Shown: positions 42,642-55,388 of the stretch, piece after piece
Numbering within the stretch: the first letter of the stretch is position 1
Layout: each line of letters starts with the position of its first letter
Assembly: GCA_900553175.1 (NCBI GenBank)
Contig: USCH01000003.1
Location: 1 to 64,000, forward strand
DNA: 64,000 bases
Direction of reading: 5' to 3'
Source of the DNA: an uncultured Alistipes sp.
GTDB lineage: Bacteria; Bacteroidota; Bacteroidia; Bacteroidales; Rikenellaceae
Program-made: the position numbers and the translations under genes
The notes under the pieces: model-generated
The model's input: only the letters and a program-made list of their open reading frames with translations
Database searches by the model: none
Told to the model about the DNA's origin: nothing

Positions 42642-43625
42642 CTATTTCAGCGGATCGGCTTCGACCCCGTCGAAAGTCATCTTCACGGGCAGGATGTCGC
42701 CGTCGGGAGCGAATTCCAGCCGTTCGATGCAGGTCACGCGGTCGTTGTGGTCGGAGGCTTCCAGCGGATGACGGTGGTAGACGATGTAATAGTTGCCGCT
42801 CCGCGGATTGCGGATCACCGAATGGTGCCCCGCTCCGGTCGCCACCTCGGGGTCGGTGCCCAGGAGCGTGCCCCGGCGCACGAAAGGCCCCAGCGGCGAA
42901 TCGGCGATGGCGTAGGCCACGCAGTAGTCGGGGCCTCCCCAGTCGTTTTCCGACCACATGAAGTAGTATTTGCCCCCGCGCAGGAACAGGAAAGGTCCTT
43001 CGGTGTAGTTCTCGGGGGTCACTTCGCGGAAGAGCGTGCCGTCGTCGAACGGTACGAGGCTGCGGAAGTCGTCGCTCAACCGGACGACGTTGCAGCGGCC
43101 CCAGCCGCCGTAGTACATGTACCACGTGCCGTCCGTGTCGCGGAAGACGAACTGGTCGATGGGTTGCGCTCCGCCCTCGATCGTGCCGATGAGCGGCCGG
43201 CCCAGATAGTCCTCGAACGGTCCGGCCGGATGGTCGGCCACGGCCACGCCGATGCCGCCCGTTTCACCCTCGTGGATGTTGTTGGCGCCGAAGAAGAGGT
43301 AATACCGGCCCTCTTTCTCCACTACGGCCGGAGCCCACAGCGCGTGGGTCAGCCAGCCGATGCGCCGGTTGTCCACGATGCGTTCGTGACGGGTCCAGTG
43401 CACCAGGTCCTCCGACGAGAAGCAGTCGAAATGGAGCTGCTGGCTGAACGGCTCCGAGCAGGTCGGATAGATCCAGTAGGTGTCGCCGAAGACGACCCCT
43501 TCGGGATCGGCGTAGCGCCCCTCGAAGAGCGGATTGCCCGATTTTTCCGGGGCGCAGGCGCACAGCGCGCACAGCGCGGCGAGCGGTGCGAGGCGGCGCA
43601 AGAGTGTCGGGGCTGCGGTTTTCAT
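42642..43625 (-). CDS. Glycoside hydrolase family 43 lipoprotein
   Basis: The 327-residue product has a lipoprotein signal (LCACAPE, Cys about residue 24) and a single five-bladed GH43 propeller. Candidate catalytic residues are the Asp of EGRYADPEGVVFGDTYWIYP, the Asp of QPIDQFVFRDTD, and the general acid Glu of NYTEGPFLFLRGGKYYFMWS. The family cleaves arabinans, xylans or related side chains; the substrate is unclear. It is the last of three genes spaced 35 bases apart with two M3 peptidases, an unusual partnership. No susC/susD pair is nearby. Confidence 0.88.
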   Translation of the reverse strand: MKTAAPTLLRRLAPLAALCALCACAPEKSGNPLFEGRYADPEGVVFGDTYWIYPTCSEPFSQQLHFDCFSSEDLVHWTRHERIVDNRRIGWLTHALWAPAVVEKEGRYYLFFGANNIHEGETGGIGVAVADHPAGPFEDYLGRPLIGTIEGGAQPIDQFVFRDTDGTWYMYYGGWGRCNVVRLSDDFRSLVPFDDGTLFREVTPENYTEGPFLFLRGGKYYFMWSENDWGGPDYCVAYAIADSPLGPFVRRGTLLGTDPEVATGAGHHSVIRNPRSGNYYIVYHRHPLEASDHNDRVTCIERLEFAPDGDILPVKMTFDGVEADPLK

Positions 43626-43660
43626 GCGTGTCGGAGCGCGGAATGCGGGTTCGCTCTTTT

Positions 43661-45784
<2,124 letters not shown>

Positions 45785-45819
45785 GGGTCGGGTGCTGTAG
45801 GGTCTCTTCATGGGGTGTG

Positions 45820-47997
<2,178 letters not shown>

Positions 47998-48028
47998 CGT
48001 CGGATGTTCCAAATTCATCTATTTTATG

Positions 48029-48036
48029 TACCTTTG
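48029..48036 (+). promoter_or_regulatory. -7 element for rsmE and the following operon
   Basis: TACCTTTG, about 75 bases before the rsmE ATG. No good -33 box is visible at the usual distance. Confidence 0.4.
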
Positions 48037-48088
48037 CGGGCGATCCGGGGGCGGAATCCGTTTTGCCGTCCCTCGCTCCGCGTCTTGG

Positions 48089-48119
48089 CAAAGTTAGGAA
48101 ATAAATAAGAGGTATGCAA
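48089..48119 (-). promoter_or_regulatory. Promoter of the M3 peptidase unit
   Basis: On the minus strand TTG (48119-48117), 20 bases, TAACTTTG (48096-48089). It overlaps the first codons of rsmE on the other strand. Confidence 0.55.
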
Positions 48120-48851
48120 CTTTTTTACGCTCCCGGCTTCGTGCCGCCCGTCCATACGCTCGACGAGGAGGAGTCGCGGCACTGCGTGCGCGTCCTGCGC
48201 CTGAAGGAGGGCGACGGGCTCCATCTGACCGACGGCCGGGGCAATCTCTATGCCTGCCGGATCGTCCGGGCCGATGCGCGCGGATGCCGGGTCGAGGCGG
48301 TGGACGTGCAGCGCGGCTTCGAACCCCTGCCCGCGGCGCTGACGCTTGCCGTGGCCCCCACCAAGAACGCCGAGCGCTTCGAATGGATGCTCGAAAAGGT
48401 CACCGAGGTGGGCGTCTCGCGCATCGTTCCCGTCGAGAGCGAACACAGCGAGCGCCGCATCTTCAAGGCGGCGCGGGGCGAGAAGGTGATCACCGCGGCC
48501 ATGAAACAGTCGCTCAAGGCGTGGCGCCCCGTGCTGGAGCCGCTGACGCCCTTCGACGAGGTGCTGGCCGCTCCGTTCGAGGGCCGGCGTTTCATCGCCC
48601 ATTGCGCGGCGGCGCGCTCCGCGGCGGGCAAGAGCTATCTGCCTGCGGCGCTGCGGCCCGGCGAGGCGGCTCTGGTGCTGATCGGCCCCGAGGGCGATTT
48701 TTCCGAGGCGGAGATCGACCGGGCGCTGGCCTGCGGATTCGCGGAGATCACCCTCGGCAGCCAGCGGCTGCGCACCGAGACGGCCGGCCTCGCGGCGGCG
48801 GTGATGGTCTCGGTGGTGAACGGTATGCAACAACACTCATCCATGGAATAA
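48114..48851 (+). CDS. rsmE: 16S rRNA (uracil(1498)-N(3))-methyltransferase RsmE
   Basis: RsmE methylates U1498 of 16S rRNA. The 245-residue product has the N-terminal PUA-like domain (SRHCVRVLRLKEGDGLHLTD) and a C-terminal SPOUT knot domain (LIGPEGDFSEAEI and LGSQRLRTETAGLAA). The length is typical. Its stop lies three bases before the ATG of the first hydrogenase-like gene, so it probably leads that transcript. Confidence 0.96.
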   Translation: MQLFYAPGFVPPVHTLDEEESRHCVRVLRLKEGDGLHLTDGRGNLYACRIVRADARGCRVEAVDVQRGFEPLPAALTLAVAPTKNAERFEWMLEKVTEVGVSRIVPVESEHSERRIFKAARGEKVITAAMKQSLKAWRPVLEPLTPFDEVLAAPFEGRRFIAHCAAARSAAGKSYLPAALRPGEAALVLIGPEGDFSEAEIDRALACGFAEITLGSQRLRTETAGLAAAVMVSVVNGMQQHSSME

Positions 48852-48854
48852 AAC

Positions 48855-50831
48855 ATGCTTTTCGTCTTCATTTCGATATGGATCGCCACCGTTGCGGCGG
48901 CCCTGTTCGCCGTTCCGCTTCGCGCCAAGGTCTGGACGGCCGTCGCGGCCGTCGGCATCGGCGCCCTCTGCTTTTCGGTTCCGGCCGTCGGCGTGCTGGC
49001 CGGCGGGGATGCGCTCGGCTGGAGCACGGCGACCCTTTTCGGCAGCGAATACCTGCGCATGGATGCCCTGTCGGCCTTCTTCGTGCTGCTCGTGTCGCTG
49101 GGCGGGGTCTCCTCGACGCTCTATTCGCGCGGCTATCTGGCCGGCGAACTGGACCGCAAGTCGCCGGCGCACGTCTCGCTGCACTACACGGCGCTCGTGG
49201 TGATGTTCTACGCCATGCTGGGCGTGGTGCTCGCCGACGGCGGCTACACGTTTCTCTTTTTCTGGGAGCTGATGACCGTGGCCTCGTTCCTGCTCGTGCT
49301 TTTCGACGCCGAACGGCGCGAGGTGCGGCGGGCCGCGCTCTCCTACCTCATCATGATGCATGTGGGCTTCGTGCTGCTGGTGGTGGGCTTCGTGCTGCTG
49401 GATACGCTCGCCGGTTCGGCGTCGTTCGCCTCGCTGCCCGCCGCACTCTCCTCGGAGAGGGCGCTGCCGCTGTTCCTGGTCTTTCTGGCGGGCTTCGGCA
49501 TGAAGGCGGGCCTCTTTCCGATGCATGTCTGGCTGCCGGAGGCGCATCCGGCGGCTCCGTCGCATGTCTCGGCCCTCATGTCGGGCGTGATGATCAAGAC
49601 GGGCGTCTACGGGCTGTTGCGCGTGGCCGAGGCGCTGCAAGGCGCGCCGCTGCTGCGCACCGCGGGTTTCGTGCTTCTTTTCGCCGGGATCGTCACGGGG
49701 CTGTGGGGCGTGATTCTGGCCGCTTCGCAGAACGACGTGAAGCGGCTGCTGGCCTATTCGTCGATCGAAAACGTCGGCATCGTCCTGCTCGGCATGGGCG
49801 TGGCGCTGCTGGGCGAGGCCGCGGGCAGCAGAACCGTTGCGCTGTGCGGGCTGACGGGGGCGCTGCTGCATGTGTTCAACCACTCCTGCTTCAAGTCGCT
49901 GCTCTTCTACGGCGCCGGCAACATCCTCACGCAGACGCGCACCCTCTCGCTCGACGCGCTGGGCGGCGTAGCCCGGCACATGCCCCTCACGGCGCTGCTC
50001 TTTCTTGTCGGCACGGCGGCCATCTGCGCCCTGCCGCCCCTGAGCGGCTTCGTGTCGGAAATGGCGATCTATCTGGGCCTTTTCGAGGGGATCGCCGCGG
50101 GTTGCGAGCCGCTCGCCGCTGGGGCCGCGACGGTCGCTCTGGCCGTGATCGGCGGCATTGCGGTGCTGGCCTTCACCAAACTCTACGGCACGGTGTTCCT
50201 CGGCTCGCCGCGCAGCCACGAGGTGGCCGAGGCCGTCGAGGTCGACAACTACCGCATCGCGGCCATGGCCCTGCCGCTTGCGGGCATTCTCCTCGTGGGG
50301 CTCTTTCCCCGGGCGGCCGTGGACGTCGCGGCCCGTGTGGCCGCCGGATTCTTCCGCGGCGGCGTGCCCGCCTGGCAGCTGCCGCCCGTTTTCGCGGCTG
50401 TCGGCCGGACGATGTGGCTGCTCATCGGGATCGTCGCCCTGCTGGCGTGGGGCCGGCATCGCCTGCTGCGCGGCCGCTCCGTCGGACGGGGGCCCACCTG
50501 GGGCTGCGGCTTCACGTCGCCGAACGTGCGCATGCAGTATACGGGCGAGTCGTTCGCCGAGGGTTTGCAGTCGGTCCTGCCGTCGCTCTCCCAGCAGCGC
50601 ATCGACGGCGGCTGCGTGGCGAAGGGCGAGATCTTCCCGGCCGACCACCGCTTCGACATCGAGCGCAAGGACCGCATCGACCGCCTCTTCACGGCGTGGT
50701 GGGTCGAGCTGCTGCGGCAGATCAACCAGCGCGTCATGCGCCTGCGCACGGGCAAGATCAATCACTATCTGCTCTTCGCGCTGGCGTTCCTGGGCCTCGT
50801 CTTCGTTTTGTCGGCTTTGAATCTGATCTGA
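48855..50831 (+). CDS. Hydrogenase-4 component B-like (HyfB/NuoL-type) ion-pump subunit
   Basis: The 658-residue product is an antiporter-like membrane subunit with about 14-16 helices. It keeps the key pumping residues: Glu138 in TFLFFWELMTV, Lys217 in GFGMKAGLFPMHVWLPEAHP, and Lys248 in SGVMIKTGVYG. The C-terminal tail (about 550-658) has a soluble WGCGFTSPNVRMQYTGESFA segment typical of HyfB/HycC. It is the first of six genes encoding a complex I-related assembly in the inner membrane, placed directly after rsmE. An intact pump channel suggests the complex still couples electron flow to ion movement. Confidence 0.9.
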   Translation: MLFVFISIWIATVAAALFAVPLRAKVWTAVAAVGIGALCFSVPAVGVLAGGDALGWSTATLFGSEYLRMDALSAFFVLLVSLGGVSSTLYSRGYLAGELDRKSPAHVSLHYTALVVMFYAMLGVVLADGGYTFLFFWELMTVASFLLVLFDAERREVRRAALSYLIMMHVGFVLLVVGFVLLDTLAGSASFASLPAALSSERALPLFLVFLAGFGMKAGLFPMHVWLPEAHPAAPSHVSALMSGVMIKTGVYGLLRVAEALQGAPLLRTAGFVLLFAGIVTGLWGVILAASQNDVKRLLAYSSIENVGIVLLGMGVALLGEAAGSRTVALCGLTGALLHVFNHSCFKSLLFYGAGNILTQTRTLSLDALGGVARHMPLTALLFLVGTAAICALPPLSGFVSEMAIYLGLFEGIAAGCEPLAAGAATVALAVIGGIAVLAFTKLYGTVFLGSPRSHEVAEAVEVDNYRIAAMALPLAGILLVGLFPRAAVDVAARVAAGFFRGGVPAWQLPPVFAAVGRTMWLLIGIVALLAWGRHRLLRGRSVGRGPTWGCGFTSPNVRMQYTGESFAEGLQSVLPSLSQQRIDGGCVAKGEIFPADHRFDIERKDRIDRLFTAWWVELLRQINQRVMRLRTGKINHYLLFALAFLGLVFVLSALNLI

Positions 50832-50835
50832 TACC

Positions 50836-51753
50836 ATGCTTGCCTTGTTCAACACCTTGCTGCTGCTTGCGGTGGCCGCCGCCATTCCCGGATTCATCAA
50901 CCGCATCCGGGCCCGTCTGGCCGGACGCCGGGGCATCCGTTTCCTGCAGCACCTCTACGACGTGCGGCTGCTCCTGCGCAAGGGCGGCGTCCGCTCCACG
51001 ACGACGACGGCGCTTTTCCGCACGGCACCGTCGGTCGTGCTGGGCACGTCGGCCGTCGCCGCGCTGATGGTCCCCGTGGGCGACCTCCCTGCGGTGCTCT
51101 CGTTCGAGGGCGACTTCGTTCTGCTGGCCTATCTGCTGGCGCTGGGCCGTTTCTCCCTCATTCTGGCGGCCATGGACACCGGATCGTCGTTCGAGGGCAT
51201 GGGGGCCAGCCGCGAGGCGCTCTACGGAGCGCTGGTCGAACCCGCCCTGATGCTTTCGTTCGGCACGCTGGCCCTCCTGACCGGGCACACGTCGTTCGCC
51301 TCGGTCTTCGCTGCCGGTGCCGCCTGGGAGACCCAGGCGGCCGTCGCGCTGCTGCTCACGGCCTACGTGCTGGTGAAAATCACCGTCGTCGAGAGCGGCC
51401 GCATCCCCGTGGACGATCCCCGCACCCACCTCGAGCTGACGATGATCCATGAAGTCATGTGCCTGGATTGCTGTGGTGTCGACCTGGCGGCGATCCGCAT
51501 CGGAGGCTGGCTCAAGACGGCGGTCTTTTCGGTGCTGGCCGCCGACGTCTTCGCGGCCGCGGCGGGCTCCCGCTGGTGGATCGCGGCTCCTGCGGCGGTG
51601 CTTCTCTGCTCGCTCACGGTGGGCGTGACCGAATCGATCCGGGCCCGCAACAAACTCTCGCGCAACACCACCTACATCCTCACCGTCGCGGCTCTGGCGG
51701 CCCTGGCTTTCTTCACGGCCTATCTGCTGCGGCTCAACATCCCGCTCGAATGA
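50836..51753 (+). CDS. Hydrogenase-4 component C-like (HyfC/NuoH-type) membrane subunit
   Basis: The 305-residue product is the membrane subunit that joins the pump arm to the peripheral arm. It has about eight helices and the conserved loops DTGSSFEGMGASREALYGAL (about residues 114-133) and ESGRIPVDDPRTHLELTMIH (about 186-205). These match group 4 hydrogenase HyfC/HycD and complex I NuoH. It starts four bases after the HyfB-like stop and overlaps the next ATG (ATGA). Confidence 0.92.
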   Translation: MLALFNTLLLLAVAAAIPGFINRIRARLAGRRGIRFLQHLYDVRLLLRKGGVRSTTTTALFRTAPSVVLGTSAVAALMVPVGDLPAVLSFEGDFVLLAYLLALGRFSLILAAMDTGSSFEGMGASREALYGALVEPALMLSFGTLALLTGHTSFASVFAAGAAWETQAAVALLLTAYVLVKITVVESGRIPVDDPRTHLELTMIHEVMCLDCCGVDLAAIRIGGWLKTAVFSVLAADVFAAAAGSRWWIAAPAAVLLCSLTVGVTESIRARNKLSRNTTYILTVAALAALAFFTAYLLRLNIPLE

Positions 51754-52379
51754 CACTCTCGCTGCTGATTCTCTATGTCGTGACGCTCGTCTACCTGTCG
51801 ATCACCGAGCGTTTCCGCAACTTCGCCTCGATCGTGGCGCTGCAAGGCTGGCTGCTGTTCGCCGTCGCCCTGCTGCGCCTGCACGCCATCGCGCCTCTCG
51901 AACTGGCGTTCATCGCTCTGGAAACGCTGATCTTCAAGGCGCTGGTCGTTCCGGCCATCCTCTATGCCGTCATCCGCCGCACGAAGATCAACCGGGTGCG
52001 CACGTCGGGTTCGTCGCAGTTCCATTCGCTGCTCCTGTCGCTGGCGGCGCTCGCCGTGAGCGTGTCGGTCACCTACTACGTGGCCGACGCGTCGGTCGAT
52101 CCGCTCTTTTTCGGCGTGGCGCTCTATGCGCTGCTGAGCGGGTTGATTCTCATCGTGCTGCGTTCGCGCCTCTTCGCCCACATGGTGGGATTTCTGGTGA
52201 TCGAGAACGGCGTGTTCCTCTTTTCGACGGCCATCGGCGTCGAGATGCCCTTCCTCATCAATTTCGCCATTCTGCTCGACATCCTCATGTCGGTGCTGAT
52301 GCTGGGCATCTTCTTCACCCGCATCGACGGCGAAATACATGCCGACGATGCCGATTCGCTCACCCACGTAAAGGATTGA
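51750..52379 (+). CDS. Hydrogenase-4 component E-like (HyfE) membrane subunit
   Basis: The 209-residue product has six or so helices. It corresponds to HyfE, whose C-terminal half is NuoK-like (VGFLVIENGVFLFSTAIGVE with the conserved membrane glutamate, then FAILLDILMSVLMLGIFF). HyfE distinguishes Hyf-type complexes from the smaller Hyc type. It is coupled to the HyfC-like gene by ATGA. Confidence 0.88.
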   Translation: MTLSLLILYVVTLVYLSITERFRNFASIVALQGWLLFAVALLRLHAIAPLELAFIALETLIFKALVVPAILYAVIRRTKINRVRTSGSSQFHSLLLSLAALAVSVSVTYYVADASVDPLFFGVALYALLSGLILIVLRSRLFAHMVGFLVIENGVFLFSTAIGVEMPFLINFAILLDILMSVLMLGIFFTRIDGEIHADDADSLTHVKD

Positions 52380-52383
52380 CCGC

Positions 52384-53790
52384 ATGATGTTCGCTCTCTA
52401 TCTGGCACTCTGCGTGCCGACGGCCCTTGCGGCGCTTCTCTGCCGAAGCCGCCGCACGATGCATCTGGCCGGGTCGTTTTTCTACCTCCTGCAACTCGCG
52501 TTCGCCGTCTGGCTGCTGGCCGGCGGCGGTTACGGCTCGGCGTCGGGGCCCTTTTTCGCCTTCGATGCCGCGGGCACGCTCTTCTATGTGCTGCTCGTCG
52601 TCGTCTCGTTCTGGGTCTTCCACCATTCGGAAACCTATCTCGCGGAGTGCGACCTGCGGCAGACCCGAACCTACTTCGCGCTGCTGCCGCTGCTCACGAC
52701 GGCCATCGCCGGCGCCTATTTCGCCTCGAATTTGGCCGTGACGTGGATTTTCCTCGAAGCCACCACGCTCTGCTCGGCGGGCATCATCTACCATCGCCGC
52801 ACGGCCCAGACGCTCGAGGCGGCGTGGAAATACGTCTTCGTCTGCTCGACGGGCATCGCCATGGCCTACCTGGGCATTCTGCTGCTGACGGCCGCCACGC
52901 GCAGCGAGTCGCTCTCCTACGAAGCGGTGGCTGCGGTGGCCGCTTCGGGCAACCCGCTCTACCTCAAGACGGCGTTTCTGCTCATCCTCTGCGGCTACAG
53001 CTGCAAGATGGAGCTCTTCCCGCTCTACACCGTGGGCGTCGATGCCAACTTCGCCGCTCCGTCGCCCGCCTCGGCGCTCATCTCCACGGGGCTGGTCAAT
53101 GCGGGCTTCCTGGCTATTTTCCGGGTCTACCGCCTGCTGGCCGCCACCGAGGTCTTCCCCTGGGTGCGCTCCGTGCTGCTGCTGGTGGGCGTGCTGTCGC
53201 TGGCCGTGGGTGCGCTCTTCCTGCGCCGCACCAACAACTACAAACGCTTCCTCTCCTATTCGACGGTCGAGAACATGGGCATCGCGGCCATCGGTCTGGG
53301 GGTGGGAGGTGCCGGAGTATGGGCCGCGGTGTTCCACGTCGTCTGCCACACGTTCGTCAAGAGCAGCCTGTTTCTCCAGCTGGCCGTCGTGCGCCAGGTC
53401 TACAACGGCTACCGCATCAACCGTCTGGGCGACTACATCCGCATCAACCGGGTGGGGGCCGTGGGGCTGCTTGCGGGCATGATCGTCGTGCTGGCCTTTC
53501 CTCCCTCGCCGCTTTTCGTCTCGGAGCTGATGATTCTGGGCGAAGCGATCGTCGGCGGGAAATGGTGGCTCGTGGCCTGCATGCTGCTGTTGCTCTGCAT
53601 CGTCATCTACTCGTTCTGCGTGCGCATGCTCCGTCTTTGCTACCAGCCCAATCAGGATGAACTCCATCCCTCGAAGGCCGACCGGGCCCTGTCGTGGTCG
53701 GCTCTCGCGCTGCTGCTTCTGGCCATGCTGCTGGGTCTCTGGCAGCCCGAGGCGCTGCGCTCCCTCATCGATCAAATCGCCGTGTTATGA
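52384..53790 (+). CDS. Hydrogenase-4 component F-like (HyfF/NuoN-type) ion-pump subunit
   Basis: The 468-residue product is a second antiporter-like subunit with about 14 helices. It retains Glu125 in AVTWIFLEATTLCSAG, Lys208 in CGYSCKMELFPLYTVGVDAN, and the later FHVVCHTFVKSSLFLQLAVV with a conserved His/Lys. With the HyfB-like subunit it gives the complex two candidate ion channels. It overlaps the large-subunit gene by ATGA. Confidence 0.9.
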   Translation: MMFALYLALCVPTALAALLCRSRRTMHLAGSFFYLLQLAFAVWLLAGGGYGSASGPFFAFDAAGTLFYVLLVVVSFWVFHHSETYLAECDLRQTRTYFALLPLLTTAIAGAYFASNLAVTWIFLEATTLCSAGIIYHRRTAQTLEAAWKYVFVCSTGIAMAYLGILLLTAATRSESLSYEAVAAVAASGNPLYLKTAFLLILCGYSCKMELFPLYTVGVDANFAAPSPASALISTGLVNAGFLAIFRVYRLLAATEVFPWVRSVLLLVGVLSLAVGALFLRRTNNYKRFLSYSTVENMGIAAIGLGVGGAGVWAAVFHVVCHTFVKSSLFLQLAVVRQVYNGYRINRLGDYIRINRVGAVGLLAGMIVVLAFPPSPLFVSELMILGEAIVGGKWWLVACMLLLLCIVIYSFCVRMLRLCYQPNQDELHPSKADRALSWSALALLLLAMLLGLWQPEALRSLIDQIAVL

Positions 53791-55316
53791 ACTGGTACGT
53801 CACCGACAACACCTCCGCGGCCGTAAGCCTGCGGGAGATACCCGAAGCGGACTATGCCGCATTCTACGACGACATGGCCGCCCGGCTGGCGGATGTGCGC
53901 TATCATGTCGCCCACTACTTCGCCCTGCCGTGGAACGATCGGCTGCGCTTCTTCTGCCTTTTGCTGGACGACGCCGAAGGGCAGGTGCTGCTCGCTTCGC
54001 ATTCGCTGGCCTACTACGACGAAACGGCGCTTCCGTCGCTCACGGCGCTCCATGCGCAGATGCATCCCTTCGAGCGCGACATCGCCGAACGCTACGGCGT
54101 GCGGTTCGACGGCATGCCCTGGCCCAAGCCCCTGCGCTTCCCCTTCGACCGTTACGACCGCGGCAGTTCGATGGACAACTACCCGTTCTACGCCATGGAG
54201 GGCCGTTCTCTCCACGAGGTGAACGTCGGACCGATCCATGCGGGCATCATCGAACCCGGGGCGTTCCGCTTCATCTGCAACGGCGAGCGGGTGCTGCACC
54301 TCGAAATCGCGCTGGGCTACCAGCACCGGGGCGTCGAACGGCTGTTCGCCGCAACCGACAACCGGCTGCGGCAGGCATGCCTGGCGGAGTCCGTGGCCGG
54401 AGACAGCGCCGTGGCCCACGCCACGGCCTTCGCCGAGGCCGTCGAGAAGCTCTCTGACCGGGCGCGGCCCGCACAGCTGGAGCGCGAGCGCACCGTGGCG
54501 CTCGAACTCGAACGCATGGCCATGCAGATCGCCGACACGGGCGCCCTGTCGATGGACGTGGGGTACCAGTTGGGGCAGGTGGCCTGCGAGGCGCTGCGTA
54601 CGATGACCATCAACACCACCCAGGCGTGGTGCGGCAACCGCTTCGGCAAGGGACTCGTCCGTCCCTGCGGAACCGACCATCCGCTCACGGCCGAAAAGGC
54701 CGATATGATCCGCGGCAACGTGCGCGAGATCGCCCGCCGCTACGACGAGGTGCGTCACGACATCAAGTCGTCGCCTTCGCTGCTGGCGCGCTTCGAACAG
54801 TGCGGCATCGTTCCGCGCGAGGAGATGCAGCGCATCGGCGGCGTGGGCCAGGCGGCCCGGGCGAGCGGTCTGGCGCGCGACATCCGGGCCACGCACCCGT
54901 GGGCGTCGTTCGCCAAGTGCCTGCATCACGAAAGCATCGTCAAGAGTCAGGGCGACGTCATGGCCCGTCTGATGGTCCGCTGCCGCGAGGTGCTTCAGTC
55001 GGCCGCCTACGTCGACCGGCTGCTGGAGCTCTATGCGCAGAAACACGCCGACGGCCCTTCGCCCTGTCCGGCTCCCGACTATTCGGCGCCGCTGGCTGCC
55101 TCGTCGCTCTCGTTCGGACTGGTCGAGGGATGGCGCGGCGAGACGTGCCATGTGCTGCTCACCGATGCCGGAGGGCGCATCGCCGCCGTCCGCATCAAGG
55201 ACCCCAGCCTCCACAACTGGCTGGCGCTGGCGCTGGCCGTGCGCGGCGAGGGCATCTCCGATTTCCCGATCTGCAACAAGAGTTTCAACCTCTCCTATTG
55301 CGGACACGACCTCTGA
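53787..55316 (+). CDS. HyfG/NuoCD-like large subunit lacking NiFe-binding cysteines
   Basis: The 509-residue product joins an N-terminal NuoC-like domain (about residues 1-135, with HPFERDIAERYGVRFDGMPW) to a hydrogenase/NuoD-like large subunit. GPIHAGIIEPGAFRF and ALGYQHRGVERLF are conserved. The first NiFe motif, normally CGxC after LAERV, reads LAESVAGDS: the cysteines are Ala204 and Ser207. The second, normally DPCxxC near the C-terminus, is replaced by FPICNKSFNLSYCGHDL with cysteines nine apart (496, 505). It therefore cannot hold a normal NiFe centre. This matches energy-converting hydrogenase-related (Ehr) complexes. The electron partner is unknown. Confidence 0.9.
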   Translation: MNWYVTDNTSAAVSLREIPEADYAAFYDDMAARLADVRYHVAHYFALPWNDRLRFFCLLLDDAEGQVLLASHSLAYYDETALPSLTALHAQMHPFERDIAERYGVRFDGMPWPKPLRFPFDRYDRGSSMDNYPFYAMEGRSLHEVNVGPIHAGIIEPGAFRFICNGERVLHLEIALGYQHRGVERLFAATDNRLRQACLAESVAGDSAVAHATAFAEAVEKLSDRARPAQLERERTVALELERMAMQIADTGALSMDVGYQLGQVACEALRTMTINTTQAWCGNRFGKGLVRPCGTDHPLTAEKADMIRGNVREIARRYDEVRHDIKSSPSLLARFEQCGIVPREEMQRIGGVGQAARASGLARDIRATHPWASFAKCLHHESIVKSQGDVMARLMVRCREVLQSAAYVDRLLELYAQKHADGPSPCPAPDYSAPLAASSLSFGLVEGWRGETCHVLLTDAGGRIAAVRIKDPSLHNWLALALAVRGEGISDFPICNKSFNLSYCGHDL

Positions 55317-55388
55317 CGGAATGAAGAATTGAAAATCGGAAGGCCTCCGCCCCGCAAAACCGCCTTTTCACCTTTCACCTCACATAAA

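Noticed and set aside
48284..51067. A 927-codon plus-strand frame overlapping rsmE and the HyfB and HyfC-like genes
   Set aside because: Out-of-frame shadow; the Gly/Arg/Ala-rich product has no motif, and the three genes it overlaps are certain.
53787..55316. Respiratory complex I operon
   Set aside because: No NADH-module genes (NuoE/F/G) and no separate NuoA, J or K genes; HyfB, HyfE and HyfF-type subunits are diagnostic of the hydrogenase-4 branch.
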